Positions 34,480-46,500 of a stretch of DNA of 64,000 nucleotides are shown in pieces. This DNA is from Armillaria gallica (lineage: Eukaryota; Basidiomycota; Agaricomycetes; Agaricales; Physalacriaceae), in contig JBANDB010000003.1 of the NCBI GenBank assembly GCA_037576215.1, positions 7,440,001 through 7,504,000 on the forward strand, written 5' to 3'. A model generated the notes under the pieces. The model searched no databases. It saw only the letters and a program-made list of their open reading frames with translations, and had not been told where the DNA came from. The position numbers and the translations under genes are program-made. Numbering within the stretch: the stretch's first letter is position 1; each line of letters starts with the position of its first letter.

Positions 34480-36752
34480 TATGCATTGTTTGCGCACGAG
34501 AGATAGCCAAACAAGAATGCTCGGTAATACCAATTGGCGATATTCCCAATCCCTCTTTGTTGCTTCCTCCAAATCCCGATCCCTCGCATGTTTTATCACG
34601 GAATATGCTGTTGTACTCCAATCATAACCAACCTATCGACGACAACATAACTATTTGTGAACAGTGCATGCGATCAATGCAAAAGAATACTCTTCCTCGA
34701 CTCGCGTTAGCCAATAATCTCTGGCTCGGGCACATTCCACCACAACTTTCCATTCTAACGCTTCCAAAACGAATTCTGATTGCACGCTATTTTCCAGCCG
34801 GCTACATAGTCAAACTTTATCCGAAGATAAAATCCGCTCGCCGTTGGGACAGTGATTTATTCGCTAGTGGCATCAAAGGCAACGTTTCCACCTATCCCCT
34901 CCCACATGCTCACATATCGTCATTCATTGATGGTCGCCAAATGATGCCGCCGACAACGGGGATCTTAGCCGCGCTAATTGGAGTAACGTTCATCCAGCCA
35001 AATAAGAAGGTTCAATATCCTTTTCCTAAAATGCTCCATGTCAGACGACGAATCGTATTTGAAGCTTTAACTTGGTTGACCGATCACAATCCCCTGTGGG
35101 ACAGCATTCACATTGTGCCTGAGCGTATCACGTCTCTTCCGGAAGATGATGTGCCAGAGGAAATCATTCAAACAGCGAGAATCACAGAGCACATGGACAT
35201 CCTCTCTCAAGAACAATCTGGGTATGTTCCAGAACCGAATGACGATGATGACACAGGTAAACCCTGTTATGGTGATGAGTATTGGCGCTAATACAAAAGC
35301 ACTACAGTGTTCAATGACCTATATTCAAACCACGATTTTACTGAAAACACTGCTGAAGGTCCCCCAGGTCTGTATGTTATGTGGCTGCTATTTCCTTCTA
35401 TCCTCATCATGAGATATATGGGGAAGTTTACAGCGAAGACATCCCTTTACAATCACACGGAGTGGTTGACGCGAATGGTAATGAGGTTATTGACGAGGAT
35501 TTAAGGGAACACGCACTGAACAACGGAGTAAACACACCCACCCCTCTATCACATGGCGAAGAGCATTACAAGGTCAAGAGGGGTAGCCGGTTTGTGAATG
35601 AATACGCACGGAAAACGGACGACGGACTTCGCACGGATGGTGGACCAAGCAATCCCAATCACCTCATGGGTGCTTTTCCGGTACTTTTTCCATATGGAAT
35701 TGGCGGATTTGAAACAACCCGAAGATCCCCCGTTCCCTATGAGGTTCATGCACGTTGGGCCCTGCAATATGGAGACCGCCGTTTTAGAAAAGATCTTCAT
35801 TTTGTTTTCCAATTCTTTGGGGTTATTCAAAAGAGAAATGTCTGTCGGTCAGCGGTACTCCAAATGTCAAGCAACTTCTTCCACCGTCATGAAACATTGC
35901 TGTCGGTTGTCAAGCCGAAGGACCTTGTACAGGCTGGACTCCAGGAGAAACGGAAAGTTCCGTTCACCAATCCCGCTGTCCAAGCGTTACGCACGGAATT
36001 GTCTGCAGTGCGATCCAAGGTTCCTGGAACCGATGAATCTCGGCAAACCCTGCGATCGAAGATATGGAGCACCACAGTCGCTTTCAATCCTCCAAATCTC
36101 TGGCTGACAATTAACCCCAATGATACACAAGATCCCATCGCGCAGGTAATCGCTGGAGAAGATATTGATCTAGATAACTTCGTCTCTCATGCTGGACCCG
36201 GAGCTAGTGTTCGTTCGAGAACAATCGCCGCGGATCCATATGCATCGGCAAAGTTCTTCCACCTCATCGTCCAATCAACACTGTCGGCGTTGGCTGGCAT
36301 CAGTCATAACCTCTCCAGGGAATCATAAAATCATCCGTGAAGAGGGCATTTTTGGAACTGTTCAGGCATATGTGGGGACCGTGGAAGCCCAAGGCCGGGG
36401 CTCGCTACACATGCATGTCTTGCTCTGGCTTCGTGGCTTTGTGACTTCTGCAGAGATGGATGCTATACTCAAGAAACCAGAGTTTCGAGAACGAATTACC
36501 GGATTCATTTCGCAGAACATTGTCGCGGATATCAATGGACTATCTGCTGAAGAGATAGTTCGTCTCCCGGAATTGAAGGACCCATCAAAAGATTCTATTC
36601 TCGACTACAGCAAGCTAGAAGCCTCCGGTCAGCTGCTTTTTCCACCTGGTCAGAACGGGAAGGGAGCTAAATCCGACCAGAAAGGTGGAAAATCCAGCAA
36701 ACGCAAGACTGAAGGTGACGGAGGAGAAGTCAACAAGAAGATCCACGTTTGA
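34480..36752 (+). pseudogene. Truncated Helitron Rep protein (DUF6570-type N-terminus plus HUH nuclease)
   Basis: Rolling-circle transposon protein, N-terminal half only. 34,480-35,290 has 'CIVCARE', a second CxxC ('CEQCMRSM') and 'LPRLALANNLWLGHIPPQLSIL', the DUF6570-type region. From 35,381 comes the Helitron_like_N region: 'FYPHHEIYGEVYSED', 'GSRFVNEYARKTDDGLRTDG', 'FPVLFPYGIGGFE', 'LWLTINPND'. From 36,304 comes the nuclease, with 'GIFGTVQAYVGTVEAQGRG' and the HUH motif in 'SLHMHVLLWL' (about 36,400-36,430). Reading-frame changes at about 35,290-35,380 and 36,300 could be introns or breaks. The frame ends at 36,752 with a Lys/Gly-rich tail. The rest of Rep and the PIF1-like helicase are absent. 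The 5' end is cut at the junction with gypsy B. Confidence 0.85.
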
Positions 36753-36929
36753 ATGGCAAGTAACGATTGAAAACTATGTACGACCTAAGCAGCAATGTAA
36801 ATTAGTTTTTCCCTTGAAAATGGCTGCCTCCATTCGCATTCGGTGACATTGATGAAAACCGTTTAAGCAAGGTATTATAGGCGTCGACCGACGACCGCTA
36901 GTTGTTCAAGTTCGAGAAACTTCTCTCGA

Positions 36930-37759
36930 AGACCCTCAAGAAGGCAGTCACATGCACCACGTGACTCTCGATTAGAAATACATCAGACGCGTCGCCGTTA
37001 GTCATCCGATTTCCCTTATTTCCTCTCGCCATCATCGCTATCCTCGTCTGCCAAGCCTGTGGTGTTATACCGACCCTTTCAGTCGAGATTCTTTAGGGCA
37101 CATCGTTAAAGAAGGATCATGGACCTTTGACCCGGAGACAGGGCGCTGCGACGAGACGAAGCCGTATGCCTGTCCTGACCCAGACGACTGTGACATCTAC
37201 TGGTGAGCGCCACAAATTTTTAATTCTCAATGTAAGTCTCATGTCTCTGCCGCGGGGAATATACCATGGTCGTTTACTCCCCTGAATCTCCCCCAGACGC
37301 AGCCGCTCCGGACGTACAAGGCAGCGAGCAGCACGTGTGGAAACTGCGCCCGATGCGAAGCCTTGCACGTGCAAATAAGGATATTACCTCCAACGGAGCG
37401 ATATTGGGGGATGTGGATGTGCCAATAACGGAGGCGCGTACTCTGTTCTCTGCGGGTGTGAGGGGCCAGTGAGTTGCGTCTTCTCCTACCCCACCAAAAA
37501 CTGACGTCATCTGTTTTTAGGGCTGAAAATAGCAACTGTACGAGCCCGTATACTCCCCAACGCGACGATGACCCAGGCAACACGTCGTGCGAGTGTGTCG
37601 GCCGGTGCTTTCTATATCGTACCCGTTTCCGACGACCTTTCGCTCGCGCGTCTCTTCCAATTGGATGTACAGATACATGTGGCTGCTGGGATAGCTGCCA
37701 TCGCGGCTGATCTCCCTGGATGTCGCATGGCTTTCGACTTCGTTAGTGTAAATGCATAG
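36930..37759 (+). pseudogene. Cysteine-rich secreted-type protein gene, best-preserved copy, probably broken
   Basis: Family not recognised. A hydrophobic leader-like segment ('LAIIAILVCQACG', about 37,030-37,060) is followed by 'GHIVKEGSWTFDPETGRC', 'YACPDPDDCDIYW' and an intron (donor GTGAGC at 37,203). The next exon has 'MVVYSPESPPDAAAPDVQGS' and 'EQHVWKLRP', and further Cys-rich reading 'GCGCANNGG'. After a second intron (about 37,440-37,520) come 'ENSNCTSPYTPQ', 'NTSCECVGRC' and 'GCTDTCGCWDSC'. Relative to sister copies a C is missing at about 37,346 (GCGCCCGATG versus GCGCCCCGATG), shifting the frame. The first acceptor is GCGG where others have GCAG. A hydrophobic start plus many paired cysteines suggests a secreted protein, but the start codon is unclear. 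CACGTG lies upstream at 36,958-36,963. Confidence 0.6.
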
Positions 37760-38240
37760 TTATATCGTATATCTCATACTACACGCTTTCATCAGAACGG
37801 TCACTCCTGAGACGGTCTAAGTAAGATAATTTCAAGGCCACGTTCGTGTTGGGCTCCACTACTGAGACTGAAAGTTCATAGCGTAGAATGCCGTTTTTAT
37901 TTGACCGTGATCCGTGGTGCAGAGAAGAAAAGGTCAGGCGACAACTCTCTTCTCTCCCTGTCTTATAACTTCTCGAGAGTCCTCCTGCGTGGCACCACTT
38001 GCGTATTGGAGGTAATTTGCGATCACTGACTCGCGTATCAAAATCAGTTATATCTTGAGGGCAGCAAAGTTTTTCCGTGCTGGTTCCGCCCGCCTAGGAT
38101 GTGAGGATATCCTGGCAAGCTTTACCTCAGAACGTTGCTGCCGATGACACCATGAACCGCTTTCGTCATTTGGTCGGTTCAATTCCTGTCTCGAGCGAAG
38201 CAAGAGGGGCTTTTGTACAATGTTCCGTAAATGATTCAAT
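37760..38240. repeat. Shared non-coding block, matches 46.1-46.3 kb and 58.9-59.1 kb
   Basis: 37,765-37,935 aligns with 46,145-46,330 ('TCATACTACAC', 'TTTCATCAGAACRGTCAC', 'TTTGACCGTGATCCGTG'). 37,970-38,150 aligns with 58,915-59,090 ('GTATCAAAATCAGT', 'TTCCGC', 'CTAGGATGTGA'). No gene is visible. It links the cysteine-rich remnant to the membrane protein gene and shows that both were duplicated as one segment. Confidence 0.6.
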
Positions 38241-38279
38241 GTGAGTGAGTCTGCTTCATCCGCTTACACTGATGCTGAT

Positions 38280-38512
38280 TATAGCCGCCAAAGGGACTCC
38301 AAGATGGTGCACATGTGCTCGTCCGCTGTCATGACAATGGACGTTATGCCCAGCTTTTATACAATTATTCAGTCTTTACTCTCCGACGAAGTGACGAGTC
38401 AAGTCTTTTTACGCTTAAGCGTGTCTCATGGAGGGTCGAGCAGATTTTCGGACGCTACGACAATGGTGTCACTTTCTGTGTCATCATCATGGGTGCGAGT
38501 TTCCCTCCTTAG
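38280..38512 (+). CDS. Possible exon of an unrecognised gene
   Basis: One frame reads 'GAHVLVRCHDNGRYAQLLYN', then 'SVFTLRRSDESSLFTLKRVS' and 'EQIFGRYDNGVTFCVIIMG', ending at a GTGCGAGT donor-like site. A preceding short exon (38,153-38,242) may start ATGAACCGCTTTCG. It looks like a real protein segment by composition, but no family is recognised. It is absent from the partly matching duplicate at 58.9-59.1 kb, where a deletion joins 38.15 to 38.84 kb-like sequence. Confidence 0.35.
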
Positions 38513-38705
38513 GTCATGTCTGAGCTGTTCTGCGCATGGGAGTCGCTAACCATGTGCATTAGTTGAGATAGATCTGTACGTCTTCTTCTCATAACTAAGT
38601 ACTTGCCACCTTCTAGGTTCTGGCTCATGACAGCCGATATTTGCGGGAAAGCGTCCAAGAAACGGGTGGATAAACTTTATTGCCACATCCTCCACCCTGT
38701 CCACC

Positions 38706-39700
38706 ATGGGTGTCGCAAACATTCCTTTAGATAAAGCCTACCTCACAGCTATCTGGTTGGAGGCTCTCTTCTATGGCGAGTCGACCATATTCATAGCAAC
38801 GTGTTTACTTATCTTCTACGACGTCCAGGTATTAATTCCTTTCTATTTTTCTTATATCTATGGATCGCGAGGCACAGGCAGAAGCCGGGGGCTGTCAACC
38901 CGGTGGTCCTGTCCACGGCAGTAGCCATGTTTTGCTTCTCGACAGTCCACAAGTCATTGGGTTTCTTTCGTCTGATTGAAGGCTTCATATATCTCCGCGA
39001 TCAACCAGGAGGACCTGGAGCATTCTTTTCCGATGTTTCGATACCTGCAAACGTTGCAAAAGTTTGCATACATACCATAAATTCCATCTTGGGCGACAGC
39101 ATTGTCGTAAGTGATGTCTTTCTATGCATGACCCAACATTCGCTTATGATTGTTCAAGGTCTGGCGATGTTATCATGTTTGGGGAAGAGACTGGGTCGTT
39201 TGTATCCTCCCAATACTTCTTATCACAGCTTCCGCCGGTAAGCAGTATCATGATACCTACTGCTCATATGCAGTTTCACTAATGGCACCCAAGTCTGTGA
39301 CTTTCGACAGACAGTCATCTTTGTTCAGGCCAGGACAATGCGTAGTGTCTCTGGTCCGAATTTTCACTATCGCTTGTCCCCAACTTGTCGCGACATCATT
39401 AGTTGCGTTCAGAATATGGAAAGTAGTCTCTCCAATTTCCCCCCGATTTCAACTAATCGTCGGGCAAGCGTCTCGGAAGACAGCTTGCTATTTCATCTTC
39501 CTTCAGATACCGCAGAGTGCTCACGCTGGTCATTGAGTCGGGGGCGATCTACTCTTCTGCACTGATCATTGAAATCACGTTATATTTCTTGAATACCGGA
39601 CACAGTTTGGCGGGAGCTTCCCGGGGCCTAAGCCTATATAGTTGATCAAAGGTATGCCCCTTGGCCTATCTAGAATACCGATCGTGTGTCTAAAGGTGAA
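38706..39700 (+). CDS. Multi-pass membrane protein of a basidiomycete-expanded family
   Basis: ATG at 38,706 opens 'MGVANIPLDKAYLTAIWLEAL', a first membrane segment. An intron of about 50 bp (GTATTAATT...CAGGCAG) precedes 'AVNPVVLSTAVAMFCFSTVH' and 'LRDQPGGPGAFFSDVSIPAN'...'INSILGDSIV'. A second intron (GTAAGTGATG...TTCAAG, about 39,108-39,159) precedes 'VWRCYHVWGRDW' and 'VCILPILLITASA'. Further segments read 'VATSLVAFRIWKVV' and 'RRVLTLVIESGAIYSSALII'. The SILGDSIVVWRCYxVW block is characteristic of a large mushroom family of about seven-helix proteins of unknown function. Expected length is about 330 residues. A one-base shift near 38,803 (exon 1 ends in 'YLLRRPG' only in another frame) and the unclear 3' end suggest it may be damaged. 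Confidence 0.65.
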
Positions 39701-39709
39701 ATTATCAAA

Positions 39710-41400
39710 ATAACGATTCTGGAGGTGTTGGTGTTGGTGTTGTTACCGGCGCAAGGCCCCAATAAGGAACGGCCGGGTCCGTAGCCATGGGAATCAGAGA
39801 GATATCCGTATTCATTTGGTCTTTGGTTGTCGAGCTTGCAGTAAGTGTTAGGATGTATCCGAATACTTAGTACTAAGCCATATTTTTACGTCGATGGCTC
39901 GATGCCTGGAACACCAATGTACGGCTAAGCCATGTGCTTATGCGGACAGTTCAAAAGTTGCGCTCACAGTCCCCGTGCGTAGGCGGCCTGTCACAGTGGA
40001 CAAAGATACAGTATGCCAGACTAGCTTCCGGTGAGAAGAGACCGAGCGAGAGACTGGTCAACAGCGTTCATGATATCGTTGTAGCTTGCAACACCAGAGA
40101 CAATAGTATTTCAAGTCGAAGTTCATCGAAGCACGACGTGATGTCAGAAAGAACCACCAGGAAGCGAAGCAAAATCGATGACAGAACAAATAATACATGG
40201 TTATTCGGACCATGATGGCATTCAATTTAAATATGACACTTACAGCCCTAGTGTTCGCCATCAAAGCAGTATTCACAGCCCAGAAACACTCGGAGAACTG
40301 TAAGAGCTTCCTTACTCGCCAGACCACTCCCTCGCGCTAGATTAAATGGATGTCCGTAGTGCACTAAAACTCACAGAGAGGCGTTACGATACGAGGCGCC
40401 GGTGAGGCACATTTCAAGTAAATTAGGGATGGTATACTGACTGCAGCTGTGTGGATTTCCGCTTACTTTGAACCTAGGACGATGCTGCTTTTCTACCCTC
40501 GATCCAGGGTAGGGCAGCGCTAGACGGCAAAGGACCTATTACATTTGACACGCCTGAAAAAATAAGGGCATTGAACACATACCTTGGTTTTGACCTACTA
40601 CTGTCACGAGACTGAAGACCAACTTCTTCTGGAGCACCGATACAAGCCGGTGGGGCGAATGACTCTCTACATCAGATTTCGAAACAGTGACATAGAGTAG
40701 TCCAAAGCCATTAGAACCCCCCGGGGGTTTCTAGCATCGTCAGCGGAGTGATTTTACAGCTCTATGAATATACATATACCGGGATGATGGCATGGGGTGT
40801 GTCCCTGGACAGGCGAAATGATAGATGTGTAGGCTGATAATGTCCTTATATGTCGCAGAGTCATCGGATAATGGTTTCACAAAGACGAAGCGATAGCTGT
40901 TGTTTTACAGGAGGCGGGCTGAAAGAGAAACTCACATGCCTAAGTCACCGATATCAGGTTCTCGTAGTCTAGCGAAGTGCACATACAGCCAGGAGCAGAG
41001 TAAAGGTTTACTTCCTATTTTCGCAAGGCATAGGTGACACCAATGAGCAGAAGATTCTCTGCTGGTCTACTGACCAGATTTAGACTGGCGATGCGTCCAG
41101 ACCTGGTGTCCTGATCTGGCGAAGAGAATGAGATATGTGCGGGTTGGAAGCTGACGGTCGCCTATTGTGTTCTATACCAGATCTGGAACATAAACTATCG
41201 AGGAAGATAAATATTTACTCGGTAGTACATGAAACGAGGCTCGATGATCGATGCCTGGCACTTACGTTCTTTGCTCTTAAAGTGAACGTCACTTCATATG
41301 CAGGATCTCTCATTGCGTACCAGCACAGTATGAAGACACCTATAGAGGGAGCACTATGTCAGTGTTCCAGAGGAGACGATCTGAATTAGATGAGCTACTC
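39710..41400. other. No gene recognised
   Basis: CpG-rich DNA of genic composition without a convincing gene. The minus-strand frame at 40,058-40,327 has hydrophobic stretches ('ECFWAVNTALMANTRAVSVI') that could be a membrane-protein exon. It cannot be joined to others. Confidence 0.3.
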
Positions 41401-42330
41401 AATACCATGAATTGAGATGATCCTTCCGGACGATAGAGTTGGACCATGGAGGGTGATGTTAGGGCGATCTTCTGCAATCGCAATAATAAAGTCAATAGCT
41501 CCCTTCGTTACCCATCCGCAACCCTGCATCTCAGCTCGATCGACATTTGGGAGTCGGCTTCATCGGCATGATAAGGAATGCAACATAGATGATGTTTCCT
41601 CTATCGTCCGAGAAGAGTCATTGTCGGTCGAACAGTGCTACCGGTGCGGACATGAAGAACACCCCCCGGCAATCTTTGTATCTAGGGCCGTGTTCAACAT
41701 CATCCCCGATGATGTCAGCTCGGCATCCGCGGGTATTCTGGGTGTTGGGGTTGAGACGATCCACATCCCAGGAATCGCCGCTCAATGATTGTGGCCCGTG
41801 GGCTGATTACGACGGCAGCGTTGACGGCACGATCTCTGAAGTCCATGACCAGATAGCAGAGACCTAGTATCGTCGAGCTCGACATATCCGGAAGGAGATC
41901 TAAGCTCGGTGTTTGGCAAAAGTTAAACTTGAGAGATGCGCCGAGGTTACGCCATCTATACCACCGCGATGGTGTCGGTAGTCATATTAAGAGCTGTGTC
42001 ATGATGAACGCGACCTTGGTTACAGCCTCGCCTGCCTTGAGCGTCAGATCAGGAGTACTACGACTAGAACGACTATTGTTCGAGCCGACATAGAATACTT
42101 GGAAGTAACTTCAGGAAGGACGATCATAAGTTTCGCCGGTGACGGACTCGCCTGGGAATTTCGAAGCATACGAATGATTTCGTTACGCTGGAAGTTCTCA
42201 TGGTATGTGAATCCACATTGCAACGCTTATAGTGCGTGTCTGTGAAGAGGTTCCTTCACATTAAACAACTATAATGACATACTCAAGGTAAAAGCATACC
42301 ATCAGACCGCTTGGTCACATCTGAGGCTAT
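41400..42330 (-). pseudogene. Possible remnant related to the 42.9 kb locus
   Basis: On the minus strand, 41,995-42,055 reads an exon-like segment parallel to 42,950-43,015: plus-strand GATGAACGCGACCTTGGTTACAGCCTCG...GCCTTGAGCGTCAGAT against GATGAACGTGACCCCAGTTACAGCCTCG...GCCTTGAGCGCCAGAT. A weak segment 'GAIDFIIAIAEDRPNITLHG' lies near 41,430-41,500. No function can be given. Confidence 0.35.
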
Positions 42331-42839
42331 CCATTAGGCAAGTATGAAGCGCTGTACGAGTGTGGGCAGAGAAGGCGTTAGAGGTTCCCCAGCTCCCGTT
42401 GACAGACGTCCTTCACGATGACAGTGTACTAAGGAAGAAATCGATAAGCCATTTCGTGGAGATTTCAGGAACATTAACGTACATCAGGCGACCAGAGCGT
42501 TAACACAACGTTGGTTGGAACGACTTGCGATCAATAACCTCGGGTCACATACGTTTCATTTGCAGAGTCAAAGTCATTCATGGACTGCGTGGTTACCTAT
42601 TGATTAGGACTAGCGGGGGACACGAATATGTTAACTATTAATAGTACACATTTTAAACAGAATTCACGCACACCGGTGACGCCGACAGTGGCGGCGAAAA
42701 AACACCATCACGAGTGGGAGGTTTGGTGTCTATCCTATGGATGCTACATTTCAACCTTATGAGCAGGTGAAGCCCCATCGCACGAGAAGTTCGGACCCTA
42801 AGGGATGGTCCTGAAATGGAGGAAAATAAGTATTAGCGG

Positions 42840-44105
42840 TGATTCAGATTGGCCACGCGCTAGGAGACTGATTCGGGCCGGTCGGATTACAAGAATGATA
42901 GAGAAGAAATTTTGACACACGCAATAACATCGAGTCATCAACTTTGTCCATGATGAACGTGACCCCAGTTACAGCCTCGTCTTGACTCTTGGCCTCGTCT
43001 GCCTTGAGCGCCAGATTAGCGATTAGTACGGCGGCAGGATAAGGGCTTGCTTCATACTTTCCCAAGAGATGGATGGCGCCAATGGGGCTGGATCATTTTT
43101 CGAAGGCCTGCATAAAAACGGTATTCTTCTTGTAGCGACATGGCTGTGTACTGGTCCGCTATTGACGACAAGGAAAGTCAATATCCGCCTGCTCTTTCCA
43201 CCGAGCGATAGTTCTCCGTCGCAGAGCTGTCTCCGGAAGCGACTTGGATAATCTTCGCAATGGCATTGTCCGCTCCCGTTATAATCACCCCCCCCATCCC
43301 GAGCGCGATGGTGATACAACAAGACATCAAAGACCGACATTGTTGGGCAAGCCCGTAAACTCCGTTCCACTTTCTCGGAGACAGGATAGTGACTTGCGTT
43401 CTGCCCGATCCCGAGGATGTAGGGGTAGAAACGGCGTTTTCCGTTTCCAACCACTGCAGCTATCCTTTTTTGGTGCGTTGGTCTTGATGCAAAGGTCAAG
43501 GATCAGTGCGGTGATAAGTGGATGGTATTTGCATCAAGTCCAAGAGTATAATTCAGGGGCAATCGATTTGGTATTCGCCTCTTGCAGGACTGGATGCGTC
43601 ACTGTCGTCCCACTTGTACTTGAAGAAGCCGTCCGGATATCTGGTGGTGCCTCGTGCTTCAACTGCATACGCTGTGAGATAAAAGCTTTATGAGCATGAA
43701 TTGCGATATCTGAGACGTTCGTCGCATACCGTAAATGGCCGAACCGTCTTCTGGGTTGCCACCTTTCCCTATGCTCTTCCGTGAGCATTGTTCAGTAATA
43801 CTAGTTGAGATGTAACCGCCAGAGGGTTATAACGACGCAGAGCTTGTATGGGCATCTTTATGAGAAAGGCAAAAAAGAGCGGGAAAAAAGCGTACCAAGC
43901 CATGGGTTGAAACATTTCGACCACCGTATGTAGAACCGACGTCAAATGACAGGATAACGACTTCATTCCACCCGATCTTCGCGATGTAGTGGTAAAAATG
44001 GGAAGGAAGGGAGCCAGCCCGTCATAGCCTTCCCGGTTGGCTGTCAGGAAGGCATTCGCCAGTCCAACCAGCCATATTTTTTCTGTGCGTTGATCTTCGA
44101 GCAAA
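42840..44105 (-). pseudogene. Decayed membrane-protein-like gene, family G copy 1
   Basis: Minus-strand segments include 'ITIALGMGGVIITGADNAIA' (about 43,240-43,320), 'PAAVLIANLALKADEAKSQ' (about 42,985-43,045) and 'FQPMAWYAFFPLFFAFLIKM' (about 43,850-43,910). Together they give several hydrophobic stretches, as in a multi-pass protein. A probable intron begins GTATGCGACGAACGTC (plus-strand complement at 43,713-43,728) and ends TTATCTCACAG at about 43,670. The final exon ends 'NTKSIAPELYSWT'. Frames do not join cleanly. Paralogous pieces recur at 48.4-49.1 and 52.65-53.2 kb. Confidence 0.4.
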
Positions 44106-44109
44106 AAAA

Positions 44110-45120
44110 GAAAGTAGGGGTGTCGATCGGGGGGGCTGAGCTAGGATGACGGGGGTGGTACGTAGGATTGAGAGCTTCGTGAGGCTCTGAGGGGGAAATC
44201 TGCTGGAGCCTGGATGATCGTCGTCATCACGTCCAAGGCAGCGAGAAATGATGCAATGTTCATTCCGCTTTCGAACGAGGAGGTCTATGGAGGAGTCATA
44301 AGAAAAGGAGAGAAGAACGGCTTATCGCAAACGACTCACGGAGCTTGCACAGGACCAACCCTTTCATTGGCCAACCACTGCAGTCAAGGTTTAGGTCTTT
44401 GGGACACGCTTTCCCAGTTTCTACACCTGGATAGTCGTTGAGACAGTGGTTGGCTGTTCGCGCGTTATGGGGGAAGAAGAACTGGCGTTGTGTCATCATC
44501 TAGCGCGAGAATCAGGCATCCGCAGCTGAGAAATGCGAGCAACAGTTACATACCATGGCAAACTCTCTGGCCATCTCCTTCATCTGCATTGGGATCGTCA
44601 ACATCTCAACCGACGGCGACTAGAATACAGACAAAGTCAGAGAGTAAAAAGAGCAGTCATAGAAAAACTGACCGAACAAATAAAACGGTGGCTAGGAACT
44701 GGGAGCCACAAGTACATCGTCATTCCGCGAGTGAGACAGGCGTCCCTCGCTCGCATCTAAGGCCTAACTAAGCGTAGATGAAGGCGCTCGTATGCTTCCT
44801 GTTGAACGCTGAATATCGTGCAGAAGCTTAGGGAAAGGAATAGCAAAGCTCGGCACCATCAAGTTACCCCTGACCTACGCATCGTCCAAAGACTTCTATT
44901 GTCCGCTACGAATCCAGTCTAGTGGTACTTAGAGTGCATTGACATTCAGTTGAATCCGTTATCGCAGCTGGATTGAATTGAGATAATCGTCGTATTTCAG
45001 ATGGAGGCAGGCCACAGCGAATGAGTCTAGGAGGAGAAATGATCAGATTATTAATGTCAATGATCTGTCGGTGCTGGACCTTGTTGGACGTCCGACTCGT
45101 ACTTCGAGAAGCTTCTCTGA
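44110..45120. other. 5' flank of family G copy 1, no independent gene
   Basis: Partly parallel to 48.95-50.35 kb (for example ACGAGGAGGTCTATGGAG against ACCAGGAGGTCTATGGAG, both followed by ...TTATAAGAAA). Open frames at 44,490-44,771 and 44,533-44,760 are short and without motifs. A poly-A run at 44,103-44,112 and a poly-G run near 44,130 are the only other features. Confidence 0.35.
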
Positions 45121-45129
45121 AGAAGCTCA

Positions 45130-45870
45130 AGAAGGCAGTTACACGTACCACGTGACTCTAGATTAGAAATTATATCTGACGTGTCGCCGTTCATCCAATT
45201 TCCCATCTTTCCTCTCGCCATTAAGTATCACCATCCTCTGCGATATTATAACGAGCTCTATCACCTTTACAGTTGAGACTTCCTTGAGCGCATCGTCAAA
45301 GAAGGACCGTGGACCTTGATCCGGAAACCGGGCGCTGCGTGGGAGGCTTCAGGTCGTATGCCCGTCCAGTGAGCACCGCATCTTATTCTAAATCTACGTC
45401 TTGTGCTCCTGTCGCAGGGGTGATGTCATGGTCGTCCACTTCACCTAATCTTCACCAGGCGCGTCTGCTCTAGACGTCCAAGGCGGCGAGCAGCACATAT
45501 GGAAACTGCGCCCCGATGCGAAACCCTGCACGTGTAATGCTACCTCCAATGAAGTGAATTGGGGGATGTGGATGTGTCAATAATGGAGGTGCGTGTTCTG
45601 TTCTCTGTGGGTGTGGAGGCCGGTGTCAGTCGCGTCTGCTTCTACCCCTGCTAACACTGACGTCATCTGTTTTTACGGCTGACGATAGTAACTGCATGAG
45701 CCCGTACACTCCCCCGCCCAATGCTGACCCAGGAAATACGTCGTGTACCCGTTCTGGACGACCCGTCTATTGCACTTGGATACATGTGGCTGCCGGGGTA
45801 GCTGCTGTCGTGGCTGATCTCCCTGGACGTCACACGATTTTTGACTTCGCCAGTGTAATTCTGTAGTTAC
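45130..45870 (+). pseudogene. Cysteine-rich family remnant, copy at 45 kb
   Basis: Aligns with 36.94-37.76 kb from CAGTTACACGTACCACGTG (45,136-45,154) through 'RIVKEGPWT', 'TGRCVGG', the intron (acceptor TCGCAG at about 45,419), 'QGGEQHIWKLRPDAKPCTC' and the last Cys-rich exon. A deletion removes most of 'AYACPDPDDCDIYW', and the leader segment is damaged. Not functional. Confidence 0.65.
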
Positions 45871-45929
45871 CCATTGAATGTACATCCCTTCAATATCAGT
45901 CCACCGACACGCATTGTATTCTATATTGT

Positions 45930-46500
45930 ATCGCAATGTCCAAGAACGGAATTCCAGATCAGGAATCGAACCTTTAAAAGCCCGGAAGTTTGATACCGGA
46001 AGGCTACTCGAGCTTCCATGACTTGACTACCTTAGCACGGACCTCACAACGAATAGCCGATCCCTTTCTCCCACTGTTGATATATTAATAAGCGCCATGT
46101 AGGGCCTGGGACTTCCGGACCTTTCGTATTGATATTGACAAGTTCTGCGTTATCGTATGTCTCATACTACACAGTTTCATCAGAACAGTCACTTATGAGA
46201 CGGTTTAAGTAAGATAATCTACACGCCGTGTTCATGCTAGGCTCCACTGGTACCCAGACTGAAAATTCACGGCGTAGAACATGGTTTCATTTGACCGTGA
46301 TCCGTGATACAGAGAGGAGAAGAGCAAAGGACGACTCGCAGCAACGAGGACACAAATGGTGACAAAATGTCAGGCCTACAGCTTCAGGGTTCTACCCCAC
46401 TCAAAAAGGATCGTCGATAAATACAAAGAATTTCCGATTGGGAATTGAACCCGGAACCAACGAGCGATATTCCTGCTACGCTATTTAGAATACCCTGATT
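45930..46500 (-). repeat. Two tRNA-derived (SINE-like) segments
   Basis: On the minus strand, the segment at 46,441-46,483 has a perfect A box, TAGCGTAGCAGG (46,472-46,483), and a B box, GGTTCAATTCC (46,441-46,451). The same arrangement occurs at 59,732-59,770. A second segment near 45,962-45,972 has B box GGTTCGATTCC with a weak A box. Acceptor stems do not pair, so they are not working tRNAs. The 46.44 kb and 59.73 kb copies both lie a short distance before the start of the repeated small-gene block. Confidence 0.6.

Noticed and set aside
34416..34480. Helitron start codon at 34,416
   Set aside because: The first 20 or so codons of that frame are antisense gypsy B integrase sequence, not Helitron coding.
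38706..39700. Membrane protein as a STE3-type pheromone receptor (mating locus)
   Set aside because: The SILGDSIVVWRCYxVWGRDW block belongs to a different mushroom membrane family, and no short CAAX-ended pheromone precursor frame was found nearby.
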